The translations under genes were made by a program, and so were the position numbers. The notes beneath the pieces are model-generated. The model was not told the origin of the DNA and ran no database searches. It worked only from the letters and a program-made list of their open reading frames with translations. A DNA stretch of 33,025 nt from an uncultured Christensenella sp. (GTDB taxonomy: Bacteria > Bacillota > Clostridia > Christensenellales > UBA1242), in assembly GCA_905195085.1 (NCBI GenBank), contig CAJJUK010000015.1, forward strand, positions 1-33,025. The letters run 5' to 3'. This document shows positions 1 through 8,815 of the stretch, piece after piece. The first letter of the stretch is position 1, and each line of letters starts with the position of its first letter.

Positions 1-38
1 ATAGTATATATATTATATGTAAAGGGAATATTGCTGAT

Positions 39-2027
39 ATGGATACAAATCAAGATGTTAAAAATGAAAATGTTGAAGATTTTGAAAAAGAAGAAAAAGA
101 AAAACTTTCCAAAAGTGTGAAATATGACGCCAGCGAAATTCAAGTCTTGGAAGGACTTGAACCTGTTCGTAAACGTCCTGGAATGTATATTGGCTCAACA
201 GACAGCCACGGACTCCACCACCTTGTTCAAGAGGTTGTGGACAACTCTATTGATGAGGCTTTGGCTGGCTACTGCACCCAAATCGATGTCACAATCAATG
301 AAGACGGCTCTTGCTCCGTTGCTGATAATGGTCGTGGTATTCCAACAGGAATAATTCCAAAAGAAGGCAAGAGCGCTGTTGAAGTTGTTTTGACAAAACT
401 TCATGCCGGCGGAAAATTTGGTGGAGAAGGCTACAAAATCTCTGGTGGTCTTCACGGCGTCGGTGTGTCCTGCGTTAATGCCCTTTCAAAAAAATTGACA
501 GTTGATGTTTATCAAAACGGAAAACACCATTTCATGGAATTTACACGTGGTCGTGCCCTTGCTCCTTTGAAAGTCATTGGAAGCACTGACAAAACCGGAA
601 CAACCGTAACTTTCTGGCCAGATGAAGAAATTTTTGAAACTGTCGAATTTAACTATGACAATCTCAAAAACCGCTTCCGTGAAATTGCTTTTTTGAACAA
701 AGGTCTTGTCATCACTTTGCAAGATAAGAGAGAAGGACAGGAAAGAAGCGACAAATTCGAGTTTAAAGGCGGAATTGTTGAGTTTGTGAATTATCTCAAT
801 GCCAACAAGCAAACCTTGCTTTCTTACCCTGTTTATTTCAATAAATTCAATCATAATGAAAAAGGCGAAGTTGTCAATGAAGTTGAAGTTTGTTTCCAAT
901 ACAATGACTCATACAACGAAATCATCAACACATATGCAAACAACATCAACACCGAAGAAGGCGGAACTCACCTTGATGGTTTCAAAAACGCCCTTACAAA
1001 AGTCATCAATGACTACGCTGTTAAAAACAAAATAATCAAAGAAAACGAAAAGTTGTCTGGTGAAGATTGCAGAGAAGGTATCACCGCAGTGATCTCTGTC
1101 AAACTCAGAGAACCACAATTTGAAGGACAGACAAAGACCAAACTTGGCAACAGCGAAATGAGAACAATCGTGTATAAGGCAATGCAAGAAGCATTTGGGG
1201 ATTATTTGGAAGAACACCCTGCTGAAGCAAGAGAACTTATCATGAAAAGCATAACCGCTCAGCGTGCAAGAGATGCTGCGAGACTGGCAAGGGAATCAAC
1301 AAGAAGAAAGAGTGTCCTTGAAAACACCACCCTCCCAGGAAAGCTTGCCGACTGCTCCGAAAAAGACAGCAGTCTGTGCGAAATTTACATCGTCGAAGGA
1401 GATTCCGCTGGTGGTTCTGCAAAACAAGGCAGAGACAGAAGATTTCAAGCAATTTTGCCACTTCGTGGTAAGATTTTGAATGTTGAGAAGGCAAGACTTA
1501 ACAGAATTTTGGAAAATGCAGAAATTCGTGCAATGATAACTGCGTTTGGTGCTGGAACAGGAAATGATTTTGATGAAAGCAAACTCAGATACAACAAAAT
1601 CATTTGTATGTCCGATGCCGATGTCGATGGTTCACACATCAGAATTTTGCTTTTGACATTCTTCTTCAGATTTATGCGTCCTTTGATTGAAAATGGACAT
1701 GTCTATGCCGCACAGCCACCTCTTTACAAGGTTGCAAGAGGAAAGGAAGAATTCTATTTCTATTCTGACGAAGAATTAAACAAATGGTTTGACGAAAACG
1801 GCAGAAAAGGCACAACCCTTCAAAGATATAAAGGTCTTGGTGAAATGAACCCAGAACAACTTTGGGAAACAACCATGAACCCAGAACACAGAATACTTTT
1901 GAAAATAACAATGGAAGACGCAATCGAGGCAGACAAATTGTTCAGTCAATTGATGGGAGAAGACCCAGAACTTAGACGTCAATTCATTGAAGAAAATGCC
2001 ACACTTGTGACAGATCTTGACGTTTAG
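39..2027 (+). CDS. gyrB: DNA gyrase subunit B
   Basis: This is the ATPase and TOPRIM subunit of DNA gyrase, which with GyrA introduces negative supercoils using ATP. In its 662 residues I see the GHKL ATP site: the catalytic-base Glu at about E65 in QEVVDNSIDEA, D96 in ADNGRGIP, and the glycine lid GGLHGVGVSCVNALS at about 136-150. The TOPRIM site has EGDSAGG (453-459) and the metal-binding DADVDGSH (526-533). The C-terminal YKGLGEMNPEQLWETT block is typical of GyrB. The length suits a Gram-positive GyrB (about 640) plus a charged N-terminal extension of about 30 residues. An AAAGGGA site lies upstream of the ATG. The next gene starts 9 nt after the stop, so it heads an operon with the MazG-like gene and gyrA. 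ParE is the alternative, but pairing with a GyrA-like protein favours GyrB. Confidence 0.97.
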   Translation: MDTNQDVKNENVEDFEKEEKEKLSKSVKYDASEIQVLEGLEPVRKRPGMYIGSTDSHGLHHLVQEVVDNSIDEALAGYCTQIDVTINEDGSCSVADNGRGIPTGIIPKEGKSAVEVVLTKLHAGGKFGGEGYKISGGLHGVGVSCVNALSKKLTVDVYQNGKHHFMEFTRGRALAPLKVIGSTDKTGTTVTFWPDEEIFETVEFNYDNLKNRFREIAFLNKGLVITLQDKREGQERSDKFEFKGGIVEFVNYLNANKQTLLSYPVYFNKFNHNEKGEVVNEVEVCFQYNDSYNEIINTYANNINTEEGGTHLDGFKNALTKVINDYAVKNKIIKENEKLSGEDCREGITAVISVKLREPQFEGQTKTKLGNSEMRTIVYKAMQEAFGDYLEEHPAEARELIMKSITAQRARDAARLARESTRRKSVLENTTLPGKLADCSEKDSSLCEIYIVEGDSAGGSAKQGRDRRFQAILPLRGKILNVEKARLNRILENAEIRAMITAFGAGTGNDFDESKLRYNKIICMSDADVDGSHIRILLLTFFFRFMRPLIENGHVYAAQPPLYKVARGKEEFYFYSDEELNKWFDENGRKGTTLQRYKGLGEMNPEQLWETTMNPEHRILLKITMEDAIEADKLFSQLMGEDPELRRQFIEENATLVTDLDV

Positions 2028-2036
2028 GAGTCAGCG

Positions 2037-2366
2037 ATGAGAGAAGAGCATTATTACAAAGACTTTTTGGACGCATTTGGTGCTGATGCACAATTGAATT
2101 TTGCCATTGAAGAGATGAGCGAACTTACAAAAGCCATCTGCAAATATAAACGCAAAATCAATTCTTGCTCCAAAGAAGAAGAGAAAAAATTGATGAAGGA
2201 CATGATTGAAGAAATCGCCGATGTCAAGATTTGCATTGAAGAATTGATATATATGTTTGACTGCTTAAATGAAGTCACAAAAGTTGAAGATTTTAAATTT
2301 GCTCGCGGAAAAGAAAGAGTGAAAGCACATAATTTAAATTTGCAAGTTGAGGAAAGAAATGAATAA
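2037..2366 (+). CDS. MazG-like nucleotide pyrophosphohydrolase-type protein
   Basis: A small, fully helical 109-residue protein. It shows the paired acidic motifs of the all-alpha NTP pyrophosphatase (MazG/dUTPase-like) superfamily: EEMSE at 25-29 (EExxE) and EEIAD at 58-62 (ExxD). These normally hold Mg2+ for hydrolysis of NTPs to NMP and pyrophosphate. Its substrate cannot be read from the sequence. The ATG at 2037 has an AGGAG site at its usual distance. The gene lies 9 nt after gyrB and overlaps the chosen gyrA start by 8 nt, so all three are probably translated from one message. A nucleotide-pool role beside gyrase is inference. Single-domain MazG-like proteins are widespread, but this position inside a gyrBA operon is not the usual arrangement. 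Confidence 0.72.
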   Translation: MREEHYYKDFLDAFGADAQLNFAIEEMSELTKAICKYKRKINSCSKEEEKKLMKDMIEEIADVKICIEELIYMFDCLNEVTKVEDFKFARGKERVKAHNLNLQVEERNE

Positions 2367-4938
2367 GAAAGAAGAAGAAAACAAGAAAAAAGACCTGAGG
2401 GAAATGTTTGAAAATGAAAAAATTCAACCAATCGAAGTTGTCGGAGAGTTGAAAAAGTCTTTCATTTCCTATGCAATGGCTGTCAATGTTTCAAGAGCCA
2501 TTCCTGATGTTAGAGATGGTTTGAAGCCTGTTCATAGAAGAATTTTGTTCAGTATGGGCGAATTAAACAACTTCTATGACAAGCCTCACAAGAAAAGTGC
2601 CAGAATTGTCGGTGAAGTTATGGGTAAATATCACCCACACGGCGACAGTTCAATCTATGACGCCCTTGTCAGACTTGCTCAGGACTTTTCAATCAGATAT
2701 CCTCTTGTTGATGGACATGGAAACTTCGGTTCAGTCGATGGTGACCCACCTGCTGCACAGCGTTACACAGAAGCAAGACTTTCAAAAATTGCTTCTTTGA
2801 TGCTTAAAGACATCGACAAAGAAACGGTTGACTTCTATCCAAACTTTGACGACACTTTGATGCAACCTTCCGTTTTACCTGCAAGATTTCCAAATCTTCT
2901 GGTTAACGGTGCAGATGGTATTGCTGTCGGAATGGCAACAAACATTCCACCTCACAACTTGACAGAAGTCATCAATGGTCTTCAAGCATTGATCGACGAC
3001 CCAGACATCGACATTGATGAACTTATCAAGATTATCCCTGCTCCTGACTATCCAACAGGCGGAATAATCATGGGAAGAACTGCGGTTAAACACGCATACA
3101 AAACCGGTCGTGGCGGAATTTTGGTCAGAGGTCGTGCAGAAATTGAAGAAACATCTTCTGGCAGACAAAGAATCGTCATCACAGAACTTCCATATCAAGT
3201 CAACAAAGCACGTTTCATAACTCAAATGGCTGATATGGTTAAAAACAAAAAAATTGAAGGTATCAGCGACCTGAGAGATGAAAGTGACAGAGATGGACTC
3301 AGAGTCGTTGTTGACATAAAAAAAGACGCAAACGCACAAGTTGTTTTGAACTTGCTTTACAAACACACAATGCTTCAACAAAGCAGTGGAATCATTATGC
3401 TTGCTTTGGTGAATGGAGTTCCAAAGGTTTTGAACCTTAAGGAAATGCTTTATTATTACCTTGAGCATCAGAAAGAAGTTGTCGTAAGAAAAACAAGATT
3501 TGACCTTAAGAAAGCTGAAGAAAGAGAGCATATTGTCAAAGGTTTGGTTATCGCCCTTGCAAACATTGATGAAGTCATCAAAACAATCAAACAATCACAG
3601 GACAGACAAGAGGCAATAACAAACTTGACAACTTTGTTTGAGCTTGACGAAATTCAAGCAAACGCCATTCTTGAAATGAAACTTTCAAAACTCACAAGTT
3701 TGGAAGTTGAAAAACTTAATGAAGAACTTGCAACTTTGGAGGCAACAATCACTGATTTGAAGGACATCTTGGACAAACCTGCAAGAGTTCTGCAGATTGT
3801 CAGAGATGACCTTGAAAATGTTAAACAAGAATTTGGTGACGCTCGAAAGACCGAAATCAGCATGGATTTGGGTGGAATTGACATTGAAGACCTTATTGCA
3901 GAAGAAGATGTCATCGTCTCCATGACTCATATGGGTTACATCAAGCGTATGTCTGTTGATGAATACAAATCTCAACACAGAGGTGGAGTTGGAATCACCG
4001 CTCACAAAACAAAAGATGAAGACTTTGTGGAAAAAATGTTCGTATGCTCTTCTCATGCAGACCTTTTGTTCTTCTCGAATTTGGGAAAGGTTTACAGTGC
4101 AAAAGCCTATGAGATTCCAGAAGCTCAAAGACAAGCAAAGGGACGTGCAATCATCAACCTTTTGCAACTTTCTCTTGGAGAAAAGATCAACGCGATCATT
4201 CCAATGCAAAAAGATGTCAAAGGCAATTTGATTATGGCAACAAAGAACGGACTTATCAAAAAGACCGCTCTCAGTGAATATGAAAACATCAGAAAAGTTG
4301 GAAAAATTGCCATCAAACTTGTTGAAGGAGATGAACTTGTCGGTGTTGACATAACCACAGGTCGTGACGACATCTTGATTGCCTCCCATGATGGAAAATG
4401 CATTCGTTTCAACGAAACTGATGTTCGTGCAGTTGGAAGAGACAGCCAAGGTGTTCGCAGCATGAAACTTGCAGAGGGAGACTTTGTTGTTGACATGGCA
4501 ATAGTTCATGAAGATGCAAACATCATAACAATCTCAGAAAATGGTTATGGCAAATGTACAAGTGTTGACGAATTTAGACTTCAACAACGTGGCGGAAGTG
4601 GCGTTAAGGCCGGTATATTTAACGAAAAGACCGGAAAACTCGTTGCAATGAAACAAATTGAAGAAGATTGCGACCTTTTGATTATTGCAGACAGCGGAGT
4701 TATCATCAGAACTCCTGCAGAAGATGTAAGTCATTTTTCAAGAGTGAGTCAAGGTGTTCGCATCATGAAACTTAAGAACGACGCAAAAATCACCAGCGTT
4801 GCCCTTGCTTCAAAAGAAGAAGAACCTTCTGAAGCAGAAGCATCTGCACCAGCAAGTGAAGAATCTAACGAAAACGAGACTAACGCGGAAATTTCAATAA
4901 CATCTGACGAAAACACCAGTGACGATGAAAACATTTAG
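2359..4938 (+). CDS. gyrA: DNA gyrase subunit A
   Basis: This is the breakage-reunion subunit of gyrase. I start it at the ATG at 2359, which follows GAGGAAAG, rather than the in-frame TTG at 2347; this gives 859 residues. The catalytic tyrosine is Y136 in AAQRYTEARL. The quinolone region HPHGDSSIYD keeps Ser97 and Asp101, equivalent to E. coli S83 and D87, so no classical resistance change is present at these two sites. The C-terminal beta-pinwheel contains a variant GyrA box, QHRGGVG (539-545), and a second box-like QQRGGSG (742-748). The last 40 or so residues are an acidic Glu/Ser/Asn/Asp tail like the regulatory tails of some GyrA proteins. It overlaps the MazG-like gene and is followed 54 nt later by a helD-like gene with no clear terminator between. 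Confidence 0.95.
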   Translation: MNKKEEENKKKDLREMFENEKIQPIEVVGELKKSFISYAMAVNVSRAIPDVRDGLKPVHRRILFSMGELNNFYDKPHKKSARIVGEVMGKYHPHGDSSIYDALVRLAQDFSIRYPLVDGHGNFGSVDGDPPAAQRYTEARLSKIASLMLKDIDKETVDFYPNFDDTLMQPSVLPARFPNLLVNGADGIAVGMATNIPPHNLTEVINGLQALIDDPDIDIDELIKIIPAPDYPTGGIIMGRTAVKHAYKTGRGGILVRGRAEIEETSSGRQRIVITELPYQVNKARFITQMADMVKNKKIEGISDLRDESDRDGLRVVVDIKKDANAQVVLNLLYKHTMLQQSSGIIMLALVNGVPKVLNLKEMLYYYLEHQKEVVVRKTRFDLKKAEEREHIVKGLVIALANIDEVIKTIKQSQDRQEAITNLTTLFELDEIQANAILEMKLSKLTSLEVEKLNEELATLEATITDLKDILDKPARVLQIVRDDLENVKQEFGDARKTEISMDLGGIDIEDLIAEEDVIVSMTHMGYIKRMSVDEYKSQHRGGVGITAHKTKDEDFVEKMFVCSSHADLLFFSNLGKVYSAKAYEIPEAQRQAKGRAIINLLQLSLGEKINAIIPMQKDVKGNLIMATKNGLIKKTALSEYENIRKVGKIAIKLVEGDELVGVDITTGRDDILIASHDGKCIRFNETDVRAVGRDSQGVRSMKLAEGDFVVDMAIVHEDANIITISENGYGKCTSVDEFRLQQRGGSGVKAGIFNEKTGKLVAMKQIEEDCDLLIIADSGVIIRTPAEDVSHFSRVSQGVRIMKLKNDAKITSVALASKEEEPSEAEASAPASEESNENETNAEISITSDENTSDDENI

Positions 4939-4992
4939 ATTGCGGTCATTGAACAACAAAAAATAAACTATCCTTTTGAATAAGGAGTTCTC

Positions 4993-7029
4993 ATGGACAA
5001 AAAAGTAACAGAACAAGAGAAAACTTATCTTGACAACACTTTGAAAGAAATTGAAAAGATCAAAGATAAGGACTCAAAAAAATATAAACAAAACCTGAAT
5101 GACATTCAATATCTCAAAAAGTTCTTCGCTGAAAATTTTTATGACATAAAAAAAGAAGACGATGAACTTGCTGGTTTAAACATTCAAATTGAAAACTTGG
5201 AGCAACAAAATGTTGCTCTTGAAAAAGAAATCTCAAGACTTCAAAAACAAAGAAAAAATCCATACTTTGGAAGATTTGATTTCCAAGCGGATAATGAACA
5301 AGAGCCAAATAAATATTATATTGGCTTAGGTCTCATTCAAAACTCTCAAAACGAAAATTTGGTCTATGACTGGAGAGCTGATGTCTGCTCTCTTTACTAT
5401 GACGACAAAACCGGAAAAACTTCCTATTCTTGTCCTGATGGAGAAATATCCGGCAATTTGTCCTTAAAACGTCAATATAAAATTGATAAAGGCAATTTGG
5501 TTTATTACATTGACAGCAACATGGTCATCGACGATGACATCTTGATGGAGCAACTTTCAAAAAATGCCACGTCAAAAATGCATGACATTGTTTCAACCAT
5601 TCAAAAAGAACAGAATGTCCTTATTCGTGCCGATGACTTCAAAAATACAATTGTGCAAGGTGTTGCCGGTTCTGGAAAGACCTCAATCGCAATGCACAGG
5701 GTTTCTTATTTGCTTTACAAATATCGCAATCAACTCAAGAGTGAAGATATTTTGATATTGTCCCCTTCCGAATTGTTTGCAGACTATATTGACGATGTTC
5801 TCCCAGCATTAGGGGAAGAAAAAACTTTCACGACAACTTTTGCAAACATGGCAAAGCGACTTTTGGGAATGGAATTTGAGTCAAGAGAAGATATGCTTGA
5901 AAGAGTTATAAGCAAACAAAATCAAAAAGACTTTGAAAACATCGCAATAAAGTCAAGTTTTGAATTCTTGGACGATTTGAAAAATTTCCTTAACAACGAT
6001 ATTTGCAATCTTTTTATTCCAAAAACACTTTCTTTTGGAGAGGTTGTCATAAATAAGACAGAAATTCAAGACATCTATTTCAACAAACTTAAAAATTTGC
6101 CTATTCACAAAAGAATTGATGTTTTGGCAGAAAATATCACTGACAGATTCAAAATTCCTGCATCAAAACATAATGACCTGTTCAAAAGGGCAAAGAAGAT
6201 TTTGTATAACAACTTCATCACAACAGACTTACTGAGAATTTACAATCTTTTCTTGAGAAGTCTGGAACTTGATGAAGTGGAAAGCATCGGAGCTTATGAC
6301 ATTACCCCTGTACTTTTAATCAAAGAAAATCTATTTTCACTGAAAAACAACTTTGACGCAAAATATGTCATAGTTGATGAGATGCAGGACTACACACCTT
6401 GTCATTTCTATTTGTTTGACAAAATTTGGAAATGCTCAAAACTTTATCTTGGTGACATCTATCAAAGCATTGACAGAACATTGACACCAACATACTTGAC
6501 ATATTTGACAAAACAGACCAAATCAAAGATAACTTTCTTGAATAAGTCATACAGAAGCACTTTGCAAATCTCACTGTTTTCACAAAAAATTCTTGGAAAA
6601 CACATTGCAAACAACGTGAATAGAAACGGTGAAGAAGTTGAGTGTTTGAGGACAAAAAATTGTGCCAAGGCAATCGAAAAAATTTTGACTGAAAGAGAAA
6701 AAAGTCCAGAACTAAAAAAACAAAGTGTTGCAATCATATGCAAATCTAAGGAAGAAATCAAAGCACTTCAAAAAGAAAGTGCCCAAATCAAAAAATTCAA
6801 AGTGATGGACAATATGAAAATTTCTTCAAAGAAAATCATAACCACTCCAGCAAAAGCAAAAGGAATTGAATTTGACTGTGTCATTGTTCCATTTGCAAAC
6901 AGTCAAAACTATCACAACGAACTCGACAGAAATCTTTTGTATGTCGCTTCAACCAGAGCGTTGCACAAACTTTATTTCTTAAGTGACAAAACACCAAGCC
7001 CATTTTTGATGAAGAAAACTTCAAAATAA
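4993..7029 (+). CDS. helD: HelD-like UvrD/Rep-family helicase (RNA polymerase recycling type)
   Basis: A superfamily 1 ATPase of 678 residues. The first 90 or so residues are a charged coiled coil. A YDWRADVCSLYYD block (about 125-137) matches the DWRAPxxSLYY signature of HelD proteins. Walker A is GVAGSGKT (223-230, K229), Walker B is VIVDEMQDY, motif III is LGDIYQSID, and motif VI is LLYVASTRALHKLYFL near the end. In Bacillus and mycobacteria HelD removes stalled RNA polymerase from DNA by inserting its coiled coil into the enzyme; this role is carried over by family. It is shorter than B. subtilis HelD (about 774). AAGGAG precedes the ATG by 5 nt. Lying downstream of gyrBA, it may share their transcript. 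A generic UvrD-type DNA helicase is the alternative. Confidence 0.85.
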   Translation: MDKKVTEQEKTYLDNTLKEIEKIKDKDSKKYKQNLNDIQYLKKFFAENFYDIKKEDDELAGLNIQIENLEQQNVALEKEISRLQKQRKNPYFGRFDFQADNEQEPNKYYIGLGLIQNSQNENLVYDWRADVCSLYYDDKTGKTSYSCPDGEISGNLSLKRQYKIDKGNLVYYIDSNMVIDDDILMEQLSKNATSKMHDIVSTIQKEQNVLIRADDFKNTIVQGVAGSGKTSIAMHRVSYLLYKYRNQLKSEDILILSPSELFADYIDDVLPALGEEKTFTTTFANMAKRLLGMEFESREDMLERVISKQNQKDFENIAIKSSFEFLDDLKNFLNNDICNLFIPKTLSFGEVVINKTEIQDIYFNKLKNLPIHKRIDVLAENITDRFKIPASKHNDLFKRAKKILYNNFITTDLLRIYNLFLRSLELDEVESIGAYDITPVLLIKENLFSLKNNFDAKYVIVDEMQDYTPCHFYLFDKIWKCSKLYLGDIYQSIDRTLTPTYLTYLTKQTKSKITFLNKSYRSTLQISLFSQKILGKHIANNVNRNGEEVECLRTKNCAKAIEKILTEREKSPELKKQSVAIICKSKEEIKALQKESAQIKKFKVMDNMKISSKKIITTPAKAKGIEFDCVIVPFANSQNYHNELDRNLLYVASTRALHKLYFLSDKTPSPFLMKKTSK

Positions 7030-7039
7030 TGAATGAATT

Positions 7040-7194
7040 AATATGCATAGATTTTGAATAATATTCTTATTTTTCAAACAATGTATTTCGACATTAAAAA
7101 TTTATACAAAATTGACGAAACTTGCATTTTTAAACAAACTCGATTTTTTGCACATTTATATTCCATTTTCTCGCCAATATGCATGATTTTTGAA
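7040..7194 (+). repeat. Imperfect 19-bp direct repeat pair
   Basis: AATATGCATAGATTTTGAA at 7040-7058 recurs as AATATGCATGATTTTTGAA at 7176-7194, identical at 16 of 19 positions with the differences confined to the middle. Both copies lie just left of the DnaA-box cluster. The function is unknown; AT-richness makes chance similarity possible. Confidence 0.4.
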
Positions 7195-7363
7195 AAGATT
7201 TGTCCACAAAATGTGGAAATGTGGATAACTCGTGTGGTTTTCTTCAAATTTGACCCAATTTTGTCCACCTGTATAAACATAAATTGGCATGAATATTTAT
7301 AAATTTGTGGATAAGTGGAAAATAAATGTGCACAACTTTTAGTATTATATGCCTATATTTCAA

Positions 7364-7393
7364 TTGACAGAACGAAGAATTTTGTATTAAAAT
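7364..7393 (+). promoter_or_regulatory. Sigma-A type promoter of hisS
   Basis: A perfect -35 TTGACA (7364-7369) and a -10 TAAAAT (7388-7393) are separated by 18 nt. Transcription would start near 7400, giving a leader of about 28 nt with AAGGAGA at 7418-7424. The leader is too short for a T-box riboswitch. The -35 lies about 30 nt downstream of the last DnaA-box-like sequence. Confidence 0.7.
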
Positions 7394-7428
7394 GACATAT
7401 AAAAAATGATGACAATTAAGGAGAGAAA

Positions 7429-8766
7429 ATGAACAATTCAAAGCTTATTACACCGAGAAAACTTCAAGGTTTTTGGGAACTTATGCCAAGACAGCAGATG
7501 GTTTTTTCTGAGCTTTTGGACAAGATTGAAAATGTTTTCAAACAAAATTGTTTTGTTCCACTTGACACTCCTGTTTTGGAATATAGCGAAACACTACTTG
7601 CCAAAAGTGGTGGCGAAACAGACAAAGAAGTCTATCGTTTTTCCAAAGGTTCAACCGATATGTGCATGAGATATGACTTGACCGTCCCACTTGCCCGCTT
7701 TGTTGCAATGCACAAAGAAGAATTGTCATTCCCGTTCAAAAGATATCAAATTGGAAAGGTTTACAGAGGAGAAAGACCTCAAAAGGGTCGTTTCAGAGAG
7801 TTTTATCAATGTGACGCCGATATAATCGGAAATGAAACATTATCTCTTGTCGCTGATGCCGAATGCATTGTACTTTTTGAAAAATGTTTCAAAGCTTTGA
7901 ATCTTGATGTGGAAATTGAAGTTTCAAACAGAAAAATTATCGCCGGCTTCATTCAATCAATCAACAAGGAAGACAGAACAACAGACATTTTGATTGTTTT
8001 GGATAAACTTGCAAAAATTCCTTTCGAAGAGGCAATGGCACAGCTCAAAGAGATTGGTTTGTCCGATTTTGAAAGCGAAAAAATCATAAGATTGACAAAA
8101 ACAACTGGAAATATTGAAGATGTAACTCAAAATTTGGCAAATATTTGCGTTAATCCGCTTTTTGACGAAGGAATGAAAGAACTTGTTGAAACTAACAAAC
8201 ATCTGAAAGCATTTGGAGTTAGTTCAGTGATATATAACCTTTCCGTGATTAGAGGACACAACTATTACACTGGCACAGTTTTTGAAGGATTTTTGAAAAT
8301 GAACAAAAATCTTGGAGCAATTGGTGGTGGCGGAAGATTTGAAAATTTGTGCAGTTATTTTTCAGATAAAAAAATGCCAGGCGTTGGAATGAGTGTTGGT
8401 GTAACCCGCCTTTTTGATATATTGACCAAAGAGAATTATTTCAATTTGGATGAAATCAATGAAATTGAATGTGCAATCATCACTTTTGACGACACTTTGG
8501 AAGAAGGACTTTCTTTGACTACAAAACTCAGAGAGAGCGGAATTAAAGCAGACTGTCTTTATGAAAACAAATCTTTCAAATCAAAAATGAAAGAAGCAAA
8601 CAAAAGACAAATAAAATATGTCTTAATCGTTGGCGAAGATGAAGTTAAGACAAAAGAATACACATTGAAAAACATGCAAAATTCAGAACAAGAAAAACTA
8701 ACTCTTGAAAAAGTTATCGAAAAAATCAAAACTGACCGAATGTGCATGTCCGATGCAGAAAAATAA
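7429..8766 (+). CDS. hisS: Histidyl-tRNA synthetase
   Basis: A class II aminoacyl-tRNA synthetase that charges tRNA-His. The 445 residues carry motif 2 at about 103-123 (FKRYQIGKVYRGERPQKGRF, followed by REFYQCDADIIG). The histidine-binding HisA block is RGHNYYTGTVFE from R275 (RGLDYY in E. coli). The glycine-rich GAIGGGGRFENL and the motif 3 region GVGMSVGVTRLFDIL follow. The C-terminal 100 residues form the anticodon-binding alpha/beta domain. Length is slightly above the usual 420-430. The start is well supported by AAGGAGA 4 nt upstream and by its own promoter. metG begins 49 nt after its stop, and the two may be co-transcribed. Confidence 0.96.
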   Translation: MNNSKLITPRKLQGFWELMPRQQMVFSELLDKIENVFKQNCFVPLDTPVLEYSETLLAKSGGETDKEVYRFSKGSTDMCMRYDLTVPLARFVAMHKEELSFPFKRYQIGKVYRGERPQKGRFREFYQCDADIIGNETLSLVADAECIVLFEKCFKALNLDVEIEVSNRKIIAGFIQSINKEDRTTDILIVLDKLAKIPFEEAMAQLKEIGLSDFESEKIIRLTKTTGNIEDVTQNLANICVNPLFDEGMKELVETNKHLKAFGVSSVIYNLSVIRGHNYYTGTVFEGFLKMNKNLGAIGGGGRFENLCSYFSDKKMPGVGMSVGVTRLFDILTKENYFNLDEINEIECAIITFDDTLEEGLSLTTKLRESGIKADCLYENKSFKSKMKEANKRQIKYVLIVGEDEVKTKEYTLKNMQNSEQEKLTLEKVIEKIKTDRMCMSDAEK

Positions 8767-8815
8767 CATAAGTTTAACTATCAATCTAAAAAAATATGCA
8801 AAAGGAAGTGTAAAA

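Larger units (their letters stand above)
7030..7428. other. Intergenic region with a DnaA-box cluster (candidate origin-like or DnaA-regulated site)
   Basis: This 399-bp gap has no convincing gene. Two perfect copies of the DnaA box (TGTGGATAA, the reverse complement of TTATCCACA) lie at 7220-7228 and 7306-7314. Near matches are TTGTCCACA at 7200-7208 (one mismatch), TGTGGAAAT at 7212-7220, TTGTCCACC at 7261-7269 and TGTGCACAA at 7327-7335. The flanks are very AT-rich, including 7090-7195 and 7290-7305. A direct repeat (16 of 19 positions) is at 7040-7058 and 7176-7194. The right end carries the hisS promoter. Clustering of about six boxes in 136 bp suggests a DnaA-binding region. Whether it is an origin, a secondary titration site or a control region for hisS is open. 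Confidence 0.55.

Noticed and set aside
2640..2700. Quinolone-resistance changes in gyrA
   Set aside because: Ser97 and Asp101, the usual resistance positions, are unchanged.
2875..4509. Long - strand open frames of 239 and 274 codons opposite gyrA
   Set aside because: They are shadows of gyrA: Cys- and Phe-rich, without ribosome sites or recognisable motifs, while gyrA itself is fully conserved.
7054..7302. An 82-codon + strand frame in the helD-hisS gap
   Set aside because: No ribosome site, Phe/Ile/Lys-rich low-complexity product, and it runs through the DnaA boxes.
7394..7428. Possible T-box riboswitch before hisS
   Set aside because: The predicted leader is about 28 nt, far too short for a T-box.
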